Positions 1 through 11,852 of a DNA stretch of 64,000 nt are shown here, one piece after another; the stretch's first letter is position 1; each line of letters begins with the position of its first letter. The notes under the pieces are model-generated. The model was not told the origin of the DNA and ran no database searches. It saw nothing but the letters and a program-made list of their open reading frames with translations. The stretch comes from Rapana venosa (lineage: Eukaryota; Mollusca; Gastropoda; Neogastropoda; Muricidae), in assembly GCA_028751875.1 (NCBI GenBank), contig CM054138.1, positions 36,166,273-36,230,272 of the forward strand, given 5' to 3'. The translations under genes and the position numbers were made by a program.

Positions 1-832
1 TCAGTACAGGAGAAAAATGAGAAAATGAGATCAATTAGAAAAGAGTTAAAGGTTTAAAAATAGACTTTCGGCTTGGAATAAGTATCCTATTCCGTTTTCG
101 TAGCTTTTAACTGTTATTGCTCAAAAGTCTCCATCAACATACAATGTTCAATAATCAGCTTGATAACTGGGCAAAAAATGACTTCACTGTGTAAACCTTG
201 TTAAATATACTGCAGCATGACACCAATATCATTTCTGAGAGAGAGGGAGAGAGGCAGAGGTTGTGACAGAGAGACAGAGTCAGGCAGAAAGAGGCTTTTA
301 AAAGAGAATAATATACTAGATTACACAGAGGTATAGAAGGAGACAACTTGACATGGCTAGTACTCTGACATGTCATCAGTAGGTTATGTTCTGTGGTGTG
401 AAATGACACAATATTGGAAAATGGAAGGGGGGGGGAAGGAGAGAGAGAAATGAACATGGAAAGGTGAAAATAACAAAATTCCACACACAAAAAACACAAA
501 AATTTGAACATTTAAAACTTACTAGGTAATTATAGAAAACATGATTCTCACATATGCATGTGAGAACATGTATGCATTCACCCTGTCATGTGCAGGCACA
601 CTCCCCCCTCCCCCTCCCCACACACACACATATACACAAGCTCACACATACACACACTCATAGATCCTAAATATACTAGGGTTGGAGCAGTTCCATTCAC
701 AGACCTATAATTTTGTCTGTTTTGGATTCTGGTAGGCCTACAGTCTGTCGACCCAGCATAACTGCGTGATAAAATAGGGCTCCTGGGTTGTCTGGGTGGA
801 TTATTACAGCAGTCAGATGTGGTGTGTGTGTG

Positions 833-870
<38 letters not shown>

Positions 871-1240
871 TATATATATATATCTATATATTATGGTGTG
901 GTCAAAGATCTGTTTCACGCTACATTCAAAGCAATGTGTGGCCAAAGTGCTTAATAAAATTGTTATTGTAAAATAAAACATAAATTAAAAAAAACATACT
1001 GGAGAATACATGCCACCCGCCCCCCTATGCACATGCAATAACAAAATTACATACAAAAACACTATGCAATGTTTAACAAAATGATCGGCACTGGAAGAAC
1101 ATAAAAATACTGTCTTCTGTGATAGCCCTCACCAGCAGTGTCAACAGAAAATAACACAATACAATAACTTCACTTTTTTCTCTTCGAAATCATGAACAGA
1201 AAAAAGGGACAAAAATACAACATAGACAAAAGTGATTATT
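1..1240. other. No gene seen; AG/CT-rich and AT-rich DNA
   Basis: No coding exon is recognisable on either strand. The stretch holds purine-rich patches (230-300, 425-460), a CA-rich patch near 600-660 and a TA dinucleotide run near 838-886. It may be intron or intergenic DNA. Confidence 0.6.
838..886. repeat. (TG)/(TA)n microsatellite
   Basis: A short TG run passes into about 45 bases of nearly pure TA alternation, broken by single AA steps. It is a simple sequence repeat; the short ORFs crossing it, rich in Tyr-Ile, are not genes. Confidence 0.9.
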
Positions 1241-1249
1241 CTATCTATC

Positions 1250-2850
1250 TATCTATCTGTCCCGTAGTCTGACGACCGTGGGGGCACCCTCAAAGACTCA
1301 GCAACCAGTTCCCTCCATTCCTCTCTCTGTTCTGCCTTTCTCAGGGTTTTGTTGAGTTCTAGGCCTGTCCATTCACTGATGTTATCCTCCCAGCTCTTCC
1401 TTGGTCTGCCTCTTCTTCTTCCTCCTTGGACAGTGCCTTGCAAAACTGTCTTTGTAATTCCTTGGGATCTTGTGACATGCCCATACCACTTAAGTTTACG
1501 CTTTTTCACAGATCGTTAGAAGGTTCTCATAGGGTCCAATGGTTTGCTGGATTCTGTTATGCACGCTTTCGTTGCTTATGTGGTCTTTGTAGGAGATGCC
1601 AAGGAGTCTCCGAAAGCATCTCATCTCCACCGCCTGTACTTCTTCTCTCCAAATCTGCAGTCAGGGTCCATGATTCACAGGCATACAGAAATATGGATAT
1701 GACAAGGGAGCGCATTAGTCTGATCTTGGAGATATTCTTGTTCTTCCAGATGGTGTTAGTTTTGACAAAGCTGTTATTGTTGTGCAGTCCTGCATACTGC
1801 TTCTGGCTTGGATCCCTGGTCGGATACAATGGTCCCAGGTACTTGAAGCTTTGAACTGTTTCCAGCTTCTGGTCATTAACCCTGATATCAGTGCTAATGC
1901 CGTTGGTGTTATTAGTCATCAGTTTGGTTTTCTCTGCACTGATTTCCATGCCGTATGTTTTGGAGGCCTTATCCAAGTGTTCTGTTAGGCTGGCAAGCTC
2001 TTTTTCTGATCCTGCTATTCATCAATGTCATCTGCGAAGCGGAGGTTGTGATCGTTCTGCCACCATATGCTGACTGATCCTTCATGATGTTCCAGTGCAT
2101 CAGCCATGATTCTCTCAAGGAAGATGTTGAAAAGAGTGGGTGAGAGTAGACAGCCCTGCCTTACTCCAACTGTTGTTCGAAACCATTCTCCAATGATGTT
2201 GTTGTAGTACACTGCACTGGTGGCCTCGCTGTACAGCTGTTTGATGACTCTGATCAGGTTTGCATTGATGCTGTACAAATTCATGGTTGCCACAAAGCTG
2301 CATGCCACACCCTGTCAAATGCCTTCTTAAATCGATAAATACGTGGTAAAGGTCTTGTTGATGTTGAAGGTACCGCTCACATAGTATTCTGAGGTTGAAT
2401 ATCTGTTCTGTTGTGCGCGCCCTGCTCTGAAACCTGCTTGTTCCTCAGCAATGATGGTCTCTGCTTGTGGCTTCAGTCTATTCAATATTATCTGCAGCAT
2501 GACCTTGCTTGGGTGACATATGGCTGATTGTGCGGTAATTATGGCATTGTTGTAGATTTCCTTTCTTGGGGAGGGTGATGATGAGTGACTGCGTCCATGG
2601 TGTTGGCCATTTTCCTGTCTGCCAGATCTTGTTGCAGATTCTTAGTAGGGCGCTGATCATGGCTTCCCCTCCAGCTTGAACCAACTCAGCTGGAATGTTG
2701 TCAGCCCCTGCTGACTTCCCCTTTTTCAGCGATCTGACTGCTGTTTCCACTTCTTCTCGGAGGATAGGGTGACTGTCTGTGTCTTTGCTTTCGGGTACAT
2801 TAAGGACTTCTGGATCTCCTGCGGTTCTATAGTTATACAGGTCGGAGCAG
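1250..2850 (-). mobile_element. Decayed non-LTR retrotransposon (LINE), 5'-truncated, RT and C-terminal region
   Basis: Read on the minus strand, the order is that of a LINE reverse transcriptase. First comes an N-terminal RT block with KKGKSAGADNIPAEL (about 2700-2750). Next is a frame-shifted block with EEQAGFRAGRTTEQIFNLRI (about 2400-2450), then GVRQGCLLSPTLFNIFL followed by a FADD catalytic box (2020-2170). Last are the KYLG...IRLMRSL...YACESWTL block (1600-1830) and the basic C-terminal KLKWYGHV...GRRRGRPRKSWEDNI block (1260-1500). Three or more frameshifts make it a pseudogene. The 3' end carries a (GATA)n tail near 1240-1258. The endonuclease half is missing, so the copy is 5'-truncated near 2850. 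The clade is not assigned; the motifs resemble RTE-like families. The last 230 bases recur at 41842-42071. Confidence 0.9.
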
Positions 2851-3013
2851 TATTATTACACACGAGTATTATCAAGTAATGGCTTCCAGGACCACTATCT
2901 TGAATACAAATAACTAGAAGAAAATAAAAACCAAACCAAAAAAAGGCTTTTGCCAAACTCAAGTCTTCACTCACAAGACAAGTGTGTATCCATCCATCTG
3001 TGACTTTGACTTT

Positions 3014-3222
3014 TTTAACCTTTTTTTTTCTTTTTCCCAGGATAATGGAATAAGCACTCATGTGCTTTGTTACATCCAGTCCCCGTGTGTATGCGGTTTT
3101 GTAAGTTTTGTCATCTGTTCCCACCGGCACACAATGACCTACTCTTTCGAAAAGCGGAACATGATTTAACGTGTGCGCAAGATGTTCTGCAAGCGTTCAC
3201 ACATGGGGCCTCAGTTTATAGT
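3014..3222 (-). mobile_element. tRNA-type SINE (family B), 3' portion
   Basis: The block with ggataatggaataagcact, the vertebrate-like phrase ccagtccccgtgtgtatgcg and gcaagatgttctgc matches the fuller copy at 50474-50815. The tRNA-like head is absent because the copy ends near 3222 in TG-rich DNA. Family B here means the SINE with head at 50750-50815. Confidence 0.8.
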
Positions 3223-3403
3223 TTATGTGTGTGTGCGCACGTGCATGTGTGCGTGTGTCTGTCTGTGTCTGTGTGTCTATGTAGGGGATAAGGATGTGTT
3301 CATCCAGAAGTGTGTTCATCCAGAAGTGTGTATCCACCCATGTGTGTGTGTGTGTGTGTGTCTTCGATTCGATTTTACGTCTGTTCACTCTCAGTGATAT
3401 TAG

Positions 3404-3434
<31 letters not shown>

Positions 3435-3645
3435 TGCGTGTGTGTGTGTCTGTGTGTAGGGGATAAGGGTGTGTTCCTCCATGAGTGTGCACCATCCATG
3501 TGTGCGTGCGCTATGCGCCTGCGTGTTGTGTGTGTGTGTGTGTGTGTGTTTGTGCATCACTCAGCATTCTTTTGTGTGTGTATGTGTGTGTGCACGCATG
3601 CGTGCATGTGTGTGTGCATTCGTGTCTGTCTGTCTGTGCATGCAT
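3222..3645. repeat. (TG)n-rich compound microsatellite
   Basis: Long runs of TG with interspersed CG, TC and CA steps extend over about 420 bases, together with an imperfect duplication of gtgttcatccagaagtgtg near 3296-3335. Alternating purine-pyrimidine DNA of this kind can adopt Z-form. ORFs on both strands here are low-complexity Cys-Val or His-Thr strings and are rejected as genes. Confidence 0.9.
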
Positions 3646-3956
3646 GTGAACAGAAGCTTGGTGTATTTGTGTCCTTGTCAGTTCTGTTTCATAAAAGCCA
3701 TTATTTCAAATTGTGATAATCATGTATACAGTTAAGTTTGTACACCTTGCACTAAATGAAAATAGCATACTTGAGTCTTAGCAGAATGTTTTTCGTCCAC
3801 ACTTTTCCCTACATTAATGTACTGCTATAAGAAAACAAAAGTATTAAATACATCTTCTGGGCAAATTCAAACCTTTACAAAATCTATCTTATCAACACAT
3901 AGAGTCACCTTGATCTTCATAGAAGAAAACTCTAGTGTCTGAAAACAGTGAATAGA

Positions 3957-4660
3957 CACTGAGTAACACTGAGTAGACTGATTAAGTCATCTATTTATAT
4001 TTATAGCAGTTACAAAACACTAACACTGAGTAGAATGATCTAGTCATCTATGTTTATAGCAGTTACAAAACACTGATTAACACTGAGTAGACTGATCTAG
4101 TCATCTATTTATATTTATAGCAGTTACAAACAACTGAGTAACACTGAGCAGACTGATCTAGTCATCTATTTATGTTTATAGCAGTTACAAAACACTAACA
4201 CTGAGTAGACTGATCTAGTCATCTCTTTATATTTATAGCAGTTACAAACCACTAACACTGAGTAGACTGATCTAGTCATCTATTTATATTTATAGCAGTT
4301 ACAAAACACTAACACTGAGTAGAATGATCTAGTCATCTATGTTTAAAGCAGTTACAAAACACTGATTAACACTGAGTAGAATGATCTAGTCATCTATTTA
4401 TGTTTATAGCAGTTACAAAACACTGATTAACACTGAGTAGACTGATCTAGTCATCTATTTATATTTATAGCAGTTACAAAACACTGATTAACACTGAGTA
4501 GAATGATCTAGTCATCTATTCATGTTTATAGCAGTTACAAAACACTGATTAACACTGAGTAGAATGATCTAGTCATCTCTTTATATTTATAGCAGTTACA
4601 AAACACTGATTAACACTTAGTAGACTGATCTAGTCATCTCTTTATATTTATAGCACCTAC
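3957..4660. repeat. Minisatellite, about 60-bp unit, about 11-12 copies
   Basis: The unit contains aacactgagtagactgat, ctagtcatctatttat and atagcagttacaaaacac. Units differ by substitutions and by presence or absence of a short 'tgatt' or 'tttat' segment, giving lengths of roughly 50-61 bases. It has no coding potential. Confidence 0.92.
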
Positions 4661-5890
4661 AAAGGACATCAACGATATTATGACTCATTATTTGCAAATA
4701 ATATATTCAGCCTTCTTCCATGGGATTTTCCCCCATGTTTACAATTAAAGCTGTGAGCAGTAATTAGAAGTAATAAGGACTGGTAATTAAAAGTAATAAG
4801 GACTACTTCAAATTTAGGGCTCACAGCTCACATTATAATAAAATAGTCACAACATTAATAAGGCTTACTGAAAATTAAATTTCATAAAATACCAAACTAT
4901 TACAGTTAAGCAGATAGCAATATTTTTTAATAGCAGTAAGAACTTTCCAAATTTAAAGCTTACAGCTAATTAATTTTCCATACATCACTCTGTAATCTGT
5001 TGCAGATAAGCGGCTAGCAATAACATTCTAGTAGCAAGAATGACTGCTTCAAATTGAAGGTTCACAGCTTGAATATCAATTAACTTTCATATGTTAATCA
5101 TAAAGCAGCTAGCAATAAGTGAATAACTTTAACAGTAATGAAAGGAGCATTAAAATATGATAAAATATAATTTTGCTAAAATTAATTTTAACCATCTAAT
5201 TAGTACAAAATAGTACTTTGGAAACTTGGGAACAGGATTATCAATCCAAAATAAATCACTGATTCAAGGATGCTCTACCAAATACACTGTACAAGTAATT
5301 TAGAACAGCCTTGTCATTCTCACCTGTCAACTCCAGCAGAGAAACCTTTTCAGATGTTTAACTCAGGAAGTCATTTCAAGCGTTATTCCAACTTGGATTT
5401 GTTTGTACATCTGTTTTGTTCCTGAATAAACTTCATATTATCATGATTTAATTACTGTAAGGTAAAATTTTTAAAAGGCTATGATTTTCATCTATCTCTA
5501 AAATCAGAGTTTCAAGGTTTGTCATCGTCAATGTATCATTATTACAAAACTGTTATCATAAATGCCCATCATCGCAAATAGTGTTTGACAACTTGGTCAA
5601 AATTTACATGCATATCTTCACTCACACACAAAAAGCACTTGTGGATCCACCCATCAAGATCAACCCAGAAAAAAAAAGGAAACAAAATTCACTTTTTTTT
5701 TTTTTGGGAGGGGGGATCTTTTAACAAATCTCTTCCTGCATAAATGTTTGTCATTTTGATATGTTTTGTTTTATCTTCCTGATATTCATAACTTCTCAAA
5801 ATATTTTGTTTCCAAAAATATATACGAGTGTGTGTATATATATTATATATATATCAGTGCATTATTCCTCATCCCCCCCCCCCTCCCCTT
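4661..5890. other. No gene seen; AT-rich DNA
   Basis: AT-rich DNA with a few short locally repeated phrases (agcttacagctaat, ttcacagctt, gcagctagcaata). There are no exon-like blocks with splice borders and no recognisable transposon. Confidence 0.55.
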
Positions 5891-5892
5891 CT

Positions 5893-5975
5893 CAGCTACA
5901 GCTCTAAGGTTCACCAATGGTGAGACATGTCTGCATACAATCATTTTGCCCACAATTAAGTTAGCCGCACAACAA
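5893..5975 (-). repeat. Dispersed 3'-tail module, copy 1
   Basis: The reverse complement carries caccattggtgaacc preceded by a gggcaaaa / gcatacgcaaaat-type segment. The same module recurs at about 17856, 27594, 34285, 37238, 38393, 45426 and 59345, so it is a dispersed repeat, probably the tail of a SINE family. Confidence 0.7.
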
Positions 5976-6044
5976 CTTGGAGAATAATGTCTAAACAGTA
6001 AACACAGCACCAGTGTGCATACATTTTTTGAAAGATATATTTTT

Positions 6045-6365
6045 TGTCATCTGTTCTTTGTAGTACAGATGGCCTACTCTTCTGAAAAGCAGAAGAACAG
6101 GCTTTAACATGTGCACAAGATATTCTGCATGCTTTCTTGCATGCGTCCCTTTTTCTTTTTCTTTTTTTGGGGGGAGGGGGTGGGGGGTAGATAATCTCAT
6201 GTGAAGGACTGTTGGGGTAGTGGAATCAGTGCTGATGTTATCTCCCAGGGAAAAATTCCCTTGTACGGATGTTTCGATGGTGGTTTGAACCTGGGCTCAA
6301 TCCCGGGCTGTCAAGCACCAATGCAACACTGTAACCAAAAGGCTATGCTATCCCTCCCTACTTGT
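6045..6365 (-). mobile_element. tRNA-derived SINE, minus strand, nearly full
   Basis: The reverse complement begins with gggagggatagcatagcc, an A-box-like head, followed by a B-box-like gggattgagccc (about 6295-6310). It then runs into the family B body (aagatattctgcatgc, ggcctactcttctgaaaagcag), interrupted by a G/T homopolymer patch at 6150-6190. The head is diverged but in the expected place. Confidence 0.65.
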
Positions 6366-6469
6366 CATATGAGAGGTGTTGTCCTGTACCCCTGAAAAAC
6401 AAAGTGACAACTGTACTGCAAGGAGGGTTACTGGTTTGTTTTAGTCATTGTTTTTTTTGTTTGGGGTTT

Positions 6470-6530
6470 GTTTGGGGGAGGGGGGGGGTGTTTTTTTGGG
6501 AGGGGGGGGAGGGAGTTAGCAAATTAGTGA
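6470..6530. repeat. G-rich homopolymer patch
   Basis: Runs of five to nine G separated by T runs. These are potential G-quadruplex DNA on this strand, and also a place where sequencing length errors are likely. A matching C-rich patch lies at 6810-6845. Confidence 0.6.
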
Positions 6531-6984
6531 ATTAGCAATTGCATTTTTTTGTGTGTGCAATATAACCCATTTTAATAATATTAACTACACATTTTTAGAA
6601 AAATGTTAAGCAATTTAACTTTAGGGGTAAGCTATTGAAATCTTACCATGTTAATTTTTTTATTAGTTTCTCCCAATTTGCATTTAAAACTCACTGATTC
6701 TTTAGGGGACATTCCTTAAACGAGAGGCTATTCTTTGGTTTATGATGATCTATTTCATTTTCATGGTTCAGACAGAAATGTAGACAGAATTTACATGTCT
6801 CAGTATCTGACCCCCCCACCCCCCTCCCCCCCCCCCCCCCTCCCAAAAAAAAACCCACCTTCAAATAGTTCTTTAGTTTGTTTCTGTCAAGATAAACTTT
6901 ATGGTGGGCCTAGAAAAACAAAGTAATTTTTGGAGCTTTGAAAACAGCATTCCAGAAATTACAAAATTATATACAATCATAATC

Positions 6985-7080
6985 CTTTTCATTGAGCGCT
7001 TTGATTTGTTGCTTTGCAAGATTCAGCGCTATATAAATTCCATACATTATTATTATTATTACTATTATATATTCTATAGT
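6985..7080 (+). repeat. SINE/LINE 3' end with (TTA)n tail, copy 1
   Basis: The sequence gagcgctttgatttgttgc, then agattcagcgctatataaat, ends in a ttattattatt tail. The same 3' end appears at 30545-30625 and 45695-45782, so it is a dispersed element terminus. Confidence 0.7.
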
Positions 7081-7319
7081 GCAATTTGCTTTAGTGGGAT
7101 TTTTTGTTGTTGTTTCCTTGCCCCACATTGCCATCCCCCTTTCTTTAAGTTTTATGCTGGCCTGTTTCGGTTGTTTGTTTTTTACTTATCATTTAACCAA
7201 AGTAAACCAACACTTTCATGTGACAGCAACCACAGCTGTCAGTTTCCCCCACTTTCAGCTAATCTAAGCTGCTAATGTGCTATCCATTCCTTCCCAGCTG
7301 GTGCTAACTACAGCAGAAA

Positions 7320-7720
7320 CTGCACACTTGTTTATTTATTTATACCACTGTATGAAATTCGAGCTGCTCTACATGGGGAGAGCACGTCACCACAAGAGCA
7401 GCACCACCCACTTTTTTTTCCTTTTCCTGTCTGCAACTGTATTTGTTTCCCTATCAAAGTGGCTTTTTTCTACAGATTTGCCAGGGACAACTCTTGTCAT
7501 GGGTTCTTTTACGTGCATTAAATAATTATGTGCAACGCACAGGACCTCGGTTTATCTCTCATCCAAAAGAGGTAAAAGAGACTAATTTCAGCACTGGGTC
7601 CTGGACCCCTGACTCAGTTATAAATGCTGAATTTGCCTGCTGTGCAACACCTTCATGTGACAGTACAGTTCTCTGTTCCCGTTTGTCATCCAAGTCGATA
7701 GTTCATAGGTGGGGTTCCTA
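7320..7720 (-). mobile_element. SINE (family C), copy 1
   Basis: The block with gaaattcgagctgctctaca, ccacaagagcagcacca, agggacaactctt and cacaggacctcggtttat matches the copy at 21535-21920, where a tRNA-like head is visible at the high-coordinate end. Here that head is poorly conserved. The ORFs crossing it are not genes. Confidence 0.75.
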
Positions 7721-8774
7721 ACCTTCATCCCTGTTTGCCAAACAGGACAGTTTATGTTGCTGACCAATTGCTCAGATTAAACTTACGCTGTTAATTCATT
7801 CTTACTCTCACTTTTTATACTGCTTTCTATCCACCTAAATACACACAAGACCATAGACTCTCCCCCCCCCCCTCACCCCCCCCCCCCACCCCCCCCCTCT
7901 CTCACTCCTCTCTCCCCACACCGCCCACCCCTTGACTCTTTTTTCTTTAAAAGTGGGGGGTGTTTTTTGTTTTTGCTTTGTTGATAGTCCCTAACCAGGG
8001 CAAGGACCTGATGAAAAAAGTAACCCTTGGATCATTCATTCATTCATTCACACACATGGGCACACACACACATACCCCCACATGCACACCCACCCACCCA
8101 CACACACACCTTGGAGAAGAGACTTTAAATAACAGGTACATACACTCACTCACAGTATTCATAATAGTACAAACTAGGACTGGAGTTCACTGATCTACCT
8201 GCATAACTCCACATAAACCTGGCCAACAAAGAGACCTACAAAAAAAGATAGGCCTACACAAGTCTCTAGAAATTAAAGGTGGAGGTGGTTGACTGATGAT
8301 TGGGACTATACATTTTATATCATATGCTTCTATGCTTGGTTAGGCCTAGTGCTGGTCTAATCACCAGTGAATCAGAGCCAAAAACACCAGGTTTTTTCTC
8401 AAACAAACAAAAAAACTCTCACTGTCTCAGCCCTTAAGCTGTCGCATGTCTTTGGCAATCCTTTTTTATAAAAAAAAATATATATTATAAACAAGTCTAC
8501 CCAAAACATTCTAGTGTTCTGATAGGCCTAGTCTTCCTTTAAATTTATGACAAAAAAAAAAATCTTTATTCATTCTAGGCTAAATGTAAATGTTGAGAGA
8601 CCTCGCCAGGCCTTACCACTGAATGAATATCTTTAAATGCCCATTTTCTCAAGACACTTAAAAAAAAAAAATTTTAGAGGAGGGGGTAGAAAATAAATGG
8701 ATCGATTTCTGTAGGCTAGAACTCGTAACAAAACTGGATTTAAAAGACAACAGCAAAGAAACCAACCCAACTCA
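7721..8774. other. No gene seen; C-rich and CA-rich simple DNA
   Basis: The stretch contains a C-homopolymer patch (7860-7915), a CA/CCA-rich patch (8050-8110) and AT-rich unique DNA with several copies of the short phrase taggcct. No exon was recognised. Confidence 0.5.
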
Positions 8775-8990
8775 CCAATATAGGATGTGAACCTTTACCA
8801 CTCCCATTCTGAGTCGGGAAATGAACGACGATAGCAGTTTGGACGCTCCTCGCGCTTACGGTGACTTATAAGGCTACGTAACAGTTTCGCAGGCGTTCCC
8901 CCGAGCTACTGGTTCTCACTGCTGTCCTCACATGAACTGTACTTTATAAATAAGCTAGGCCTAGGCCTAGTCTCCCCTTTCCTCCACCTG
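8775..8990 (-). promoter_or_regulatory. Possible promoter and first exon of an unknown minus-strand gene
   Basis: Compared with its AT-rich surroundings this patch has many CpG steps (8820-8910). On the minus strand an ATG at about 8807 opens a short frame reading MGVVKVHILY before a consensus donor, gtgagt, at about 8770. Such a CpG-richer patch plus ATG plus strong donor suggests a 5' end. No following exon was found to the left, so this is a weak inference and may be chance. Confidence 0.25.
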
Positions 8991-9514
8991 CGCCCCCTAT
9001 TCTGGCAATAGCCTAGTCTAGCAGTTAAGGCTTGCACACCAGTATTAAAAAATCACTCTTTTCCTTCTGTTTTTCTATGTGACTCTTATATTCATACCGC
9101 ACGCACTAAGGCATCCACAGAAATAAAAACTACTTTTTGTGAAAGACTAGCCTCTGACTCAAAACTTATGTGATTTTGAACAAATTTGATAGGTTTGAAT
9201 TTTTTTCCCCAGCAAACACTGTACCCCCTCAGTCCTTTGTCATCTGCTAGCTTCCTTACCGCAATATGCATGCTGTAGGAATACAGGCAATCCTCATTTG
9301 ATGGTTATTTTCAATTTTCTCATGACTACCTGGTATTGCTCTATGTCCTCAATCCCCAAAACAAGTGCACAGTCCATTTTTTAATGCTTAAAAAAATCTG
9401 TGAAAATCACCAACATTTTTTTTCCACGACCCCCAAATTAATACCTGGGACAGTAATGTAAAGAAAAAAATCAATGCTTGTTCGATTATCCTCGAAATAA
9501 ACGATAAAATGAAG

Positions 9515-9516
<2 letters not shown>

Positions 9517-9561
<45 letters not shown>
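9517..9561. repeat. (AC)n microsatellite
   Basis: About 45 bases of uninterrupted AC dinucleotides. Confidence 0.97.
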
Positions 9562-9562
<1 letters not shown>

Positions 9563-11060
9563 ACATGATGGCTAGATATTGTGACTTATGACGACTTTTT
9601 TTTCATGCCTTTTCTCTTGTCCAATTCAATAAATTTTCTTATAGATATTGTTTTTGTTGGTGTTAGTGATGAGATTACTGTACTATTATATTTGTGATTG
9701 TTTTGGTTTGATAGTCTGGTTGGTTGCAGACTTTGTTTTCTTTTTATATTATGTAGGGCTTTTGTTTGTATGATGGTTTTAATTACTATATTTTCTGTTT
9801 GTTTGGACTGTTTTTATTACTTTTTTTGTTTGTTTGGATTGTTTTTATTTACTATTTTTCTGTTTGTTTGCTTGTTTTCTCCTTCTTCCTTGATACTCCC
9901 CCACCCCACCCCCTCCTTTTCCATTGCTTTTTTTGTGTTTTGTTTTGTTATTGTTGTGTTGTTGCTCTCAGTGGTGATGGGTGGTTATCGTGATTCTTGT
10001 ATCATTGTTATTGTATCAGTATCATCATTGTTATTGATTCATTTGTTTTATATTCTTCGTTTGTTTAATTATTATTGAGTAGATATCTTACTGTTATATT
10101 TTTAAGCACTACTTTGAGAGCATGAGCGCATATGAACACACGTTCGCGTATGTAGAGGGAGCGAAGAAGGGACATCACTGCTGACAGTATTGTCTTTACA
10201 AGCGGAAGTGAATGCCTAGTAGTGTTGGGATTTTTTTTTCGTTTCTGTTTTTCCTGCTGTTGTTTTTGCTTTTAGAAAGTATGAAGTGAAAGAATGGTTG
10301 ATATTGTAACCCGATATTCTTTGTTTGTTTGGCCTTTTCTGATTTTTATTTTAAATCAAAATGTGTGCACGTGCGTCCGCGTGTCTGTCTGTATGTATGT
10401 ACGTATCTATCTACCTGTCTATCTATCTGTTTATGATTTTATTATTTGTTTATTATTTTATTTCGATGATAATGGAATAAGCACTCTTGTGCTTTTTCAT
10501 TCACTCCCCCACAAGCATCACTTCTTATATTAACCTTAACACAGACATAATCTTTCATTTCATTAGCACTGTGCAACTGACCCCTCACAGTGTTTTCCTT
10601 TAAAAAAAAAAAAGTGTCACTATCCAGACATCACTGTATGCCATCTTCTGTCATGTCAATATGCTGTTCATCTTGGCAGTTAGTTGAAGAGGGACAGTAG
10701 AGGTTATCAAACATACACATGTCCATCATAAAACCAAGTGGATGGGGGTGGGTAAAAATAAACCCATGGGGATGAAACATGTCCCTAGACTTTCTCTTCC
10801 CTATTTGTTTCTGTACCTTTCCACACTTCCTCTGTCTCTGCTCACCTGAGATGGGAACCTTTTTCCTGTATGTTGTACATTGTACTGAATTGATGGGGAA
10901 ATGGTTAATAGTTTTGCTAATCTCATCAGGACAATAGTTTGATGTCCTTTACCTTCTGCCTTAAACAAAGAAAGTGTCTGTTCTTGCAGTGCCACATTCA
11001 GCATACATTTTAGTGTTGCTGAGAGTCTCCAAACTGCCAAATTCAATATAAATCACTGGG
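9562..11060. other. No gene seen; T-rich DNA
   Basis: T-rich sequence with repeated tttgtttgtttgga phrases. ORFs here are Phe/Val/Leu strings from low complexity. A short SINE piece lies at about 10450-10535. Nothing else is recognisable. Confidence 0.5.
10450..10535 (-). mobile_element. SINE family B, 3' terminal fragment
   Basis: The phrases atttcgatgataatgg, aataagcactcttgtgctt and actcccccacaagc match the 3' end of the family B SINE at 50474-50815 (minus orientation). Confidence 0.65.
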
Positions 11061-11127
11061 CATACAGAAAAACTCTTCACTCACCTGGACAGAGAAACTG
11101 TATTGCAAGCAGCCGGGCATGGGAAGC

Positions 11128-11130
<3 letters not shown>

Positions 11131-11181
<51 letters not shown>

Positions 11182-11852
11182 GAGAGAGAAAGAGGAGGAG
11201 AGAGAGAAGAGAGGAGAGTAGAAGAGAGAGGAGAGAGAGATAGAAAGGAGAGAGAGAGAAAAGAGAGAGAGAGAGAGAGATAGAAGGAGAGAGAGAAGAG
11301 TGGAGAGAGAGAGAAAGAGAGAGGACGAGAGAGAGAGAAAGAGTGAGGAGAGAAAGAGAGAGGAGAGAGAGAGTGGAGAGAGAGAGAGAAAAGGGAGAGA
11401 GAGAGAGAAAGAGGAGGAGGAGGGAAAGAGGAGAGAGAGAGAGAGAAAGAAGAGAGAGAGAGGAGAGAGGAGAGAGAGAGAAAGAGAGAGAGAGAGAAAA
11501 AGAGAGAGAGAGAGAGAGAAAGGGAAGGAGAGGGAGGAGAGAGGAGAAAGAGGAGAGAGAGAGAGAGAGCGAGACGAGAGGAAGACAATGACAAGACATG
11601 AGAATAATGAAAGCGCGAGGAGAGAGAGAGAGTAGAGGAGAGGAGAGAGAGAGAGAGAGATGAGAGGAGGAGAGAGAGAGAGAAGAGAGAGAGGAGAGAG
11701 AGAGAGAGAGAGATGAGAGAGAAGACGAGGGAGAAGAGAGGAAAGAGAGATCAGAGGAAGAGTAAGAGAGAGAGAGAGAAAGAGAGAGAGCGAGAGAGAG
11801 AGAGAGAGAAGGAGAGAGAGAGGAGAGAGAGGAGAGAGAGGGAGAGAGGAGA
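11131..11852. repeat. 720-bp GA-rich polypurine tract
   Basis: Almost pure purine strand of (GA)n interrupted by GG, AA and rare T or C steps. All three minus frames read as Ser/Leu and all plus frames as Arg/Glu strings, so none is a gene. Long mirror-type polypurine DNA of this sort can form triplex (H-DNA) structures. Confidence 0.95.

Noticed and set aside
3173..3735. Cys/Val-rich and His/Thr-rich frames
   Set aside because: Low-complexity translation of TG/CA repeats.
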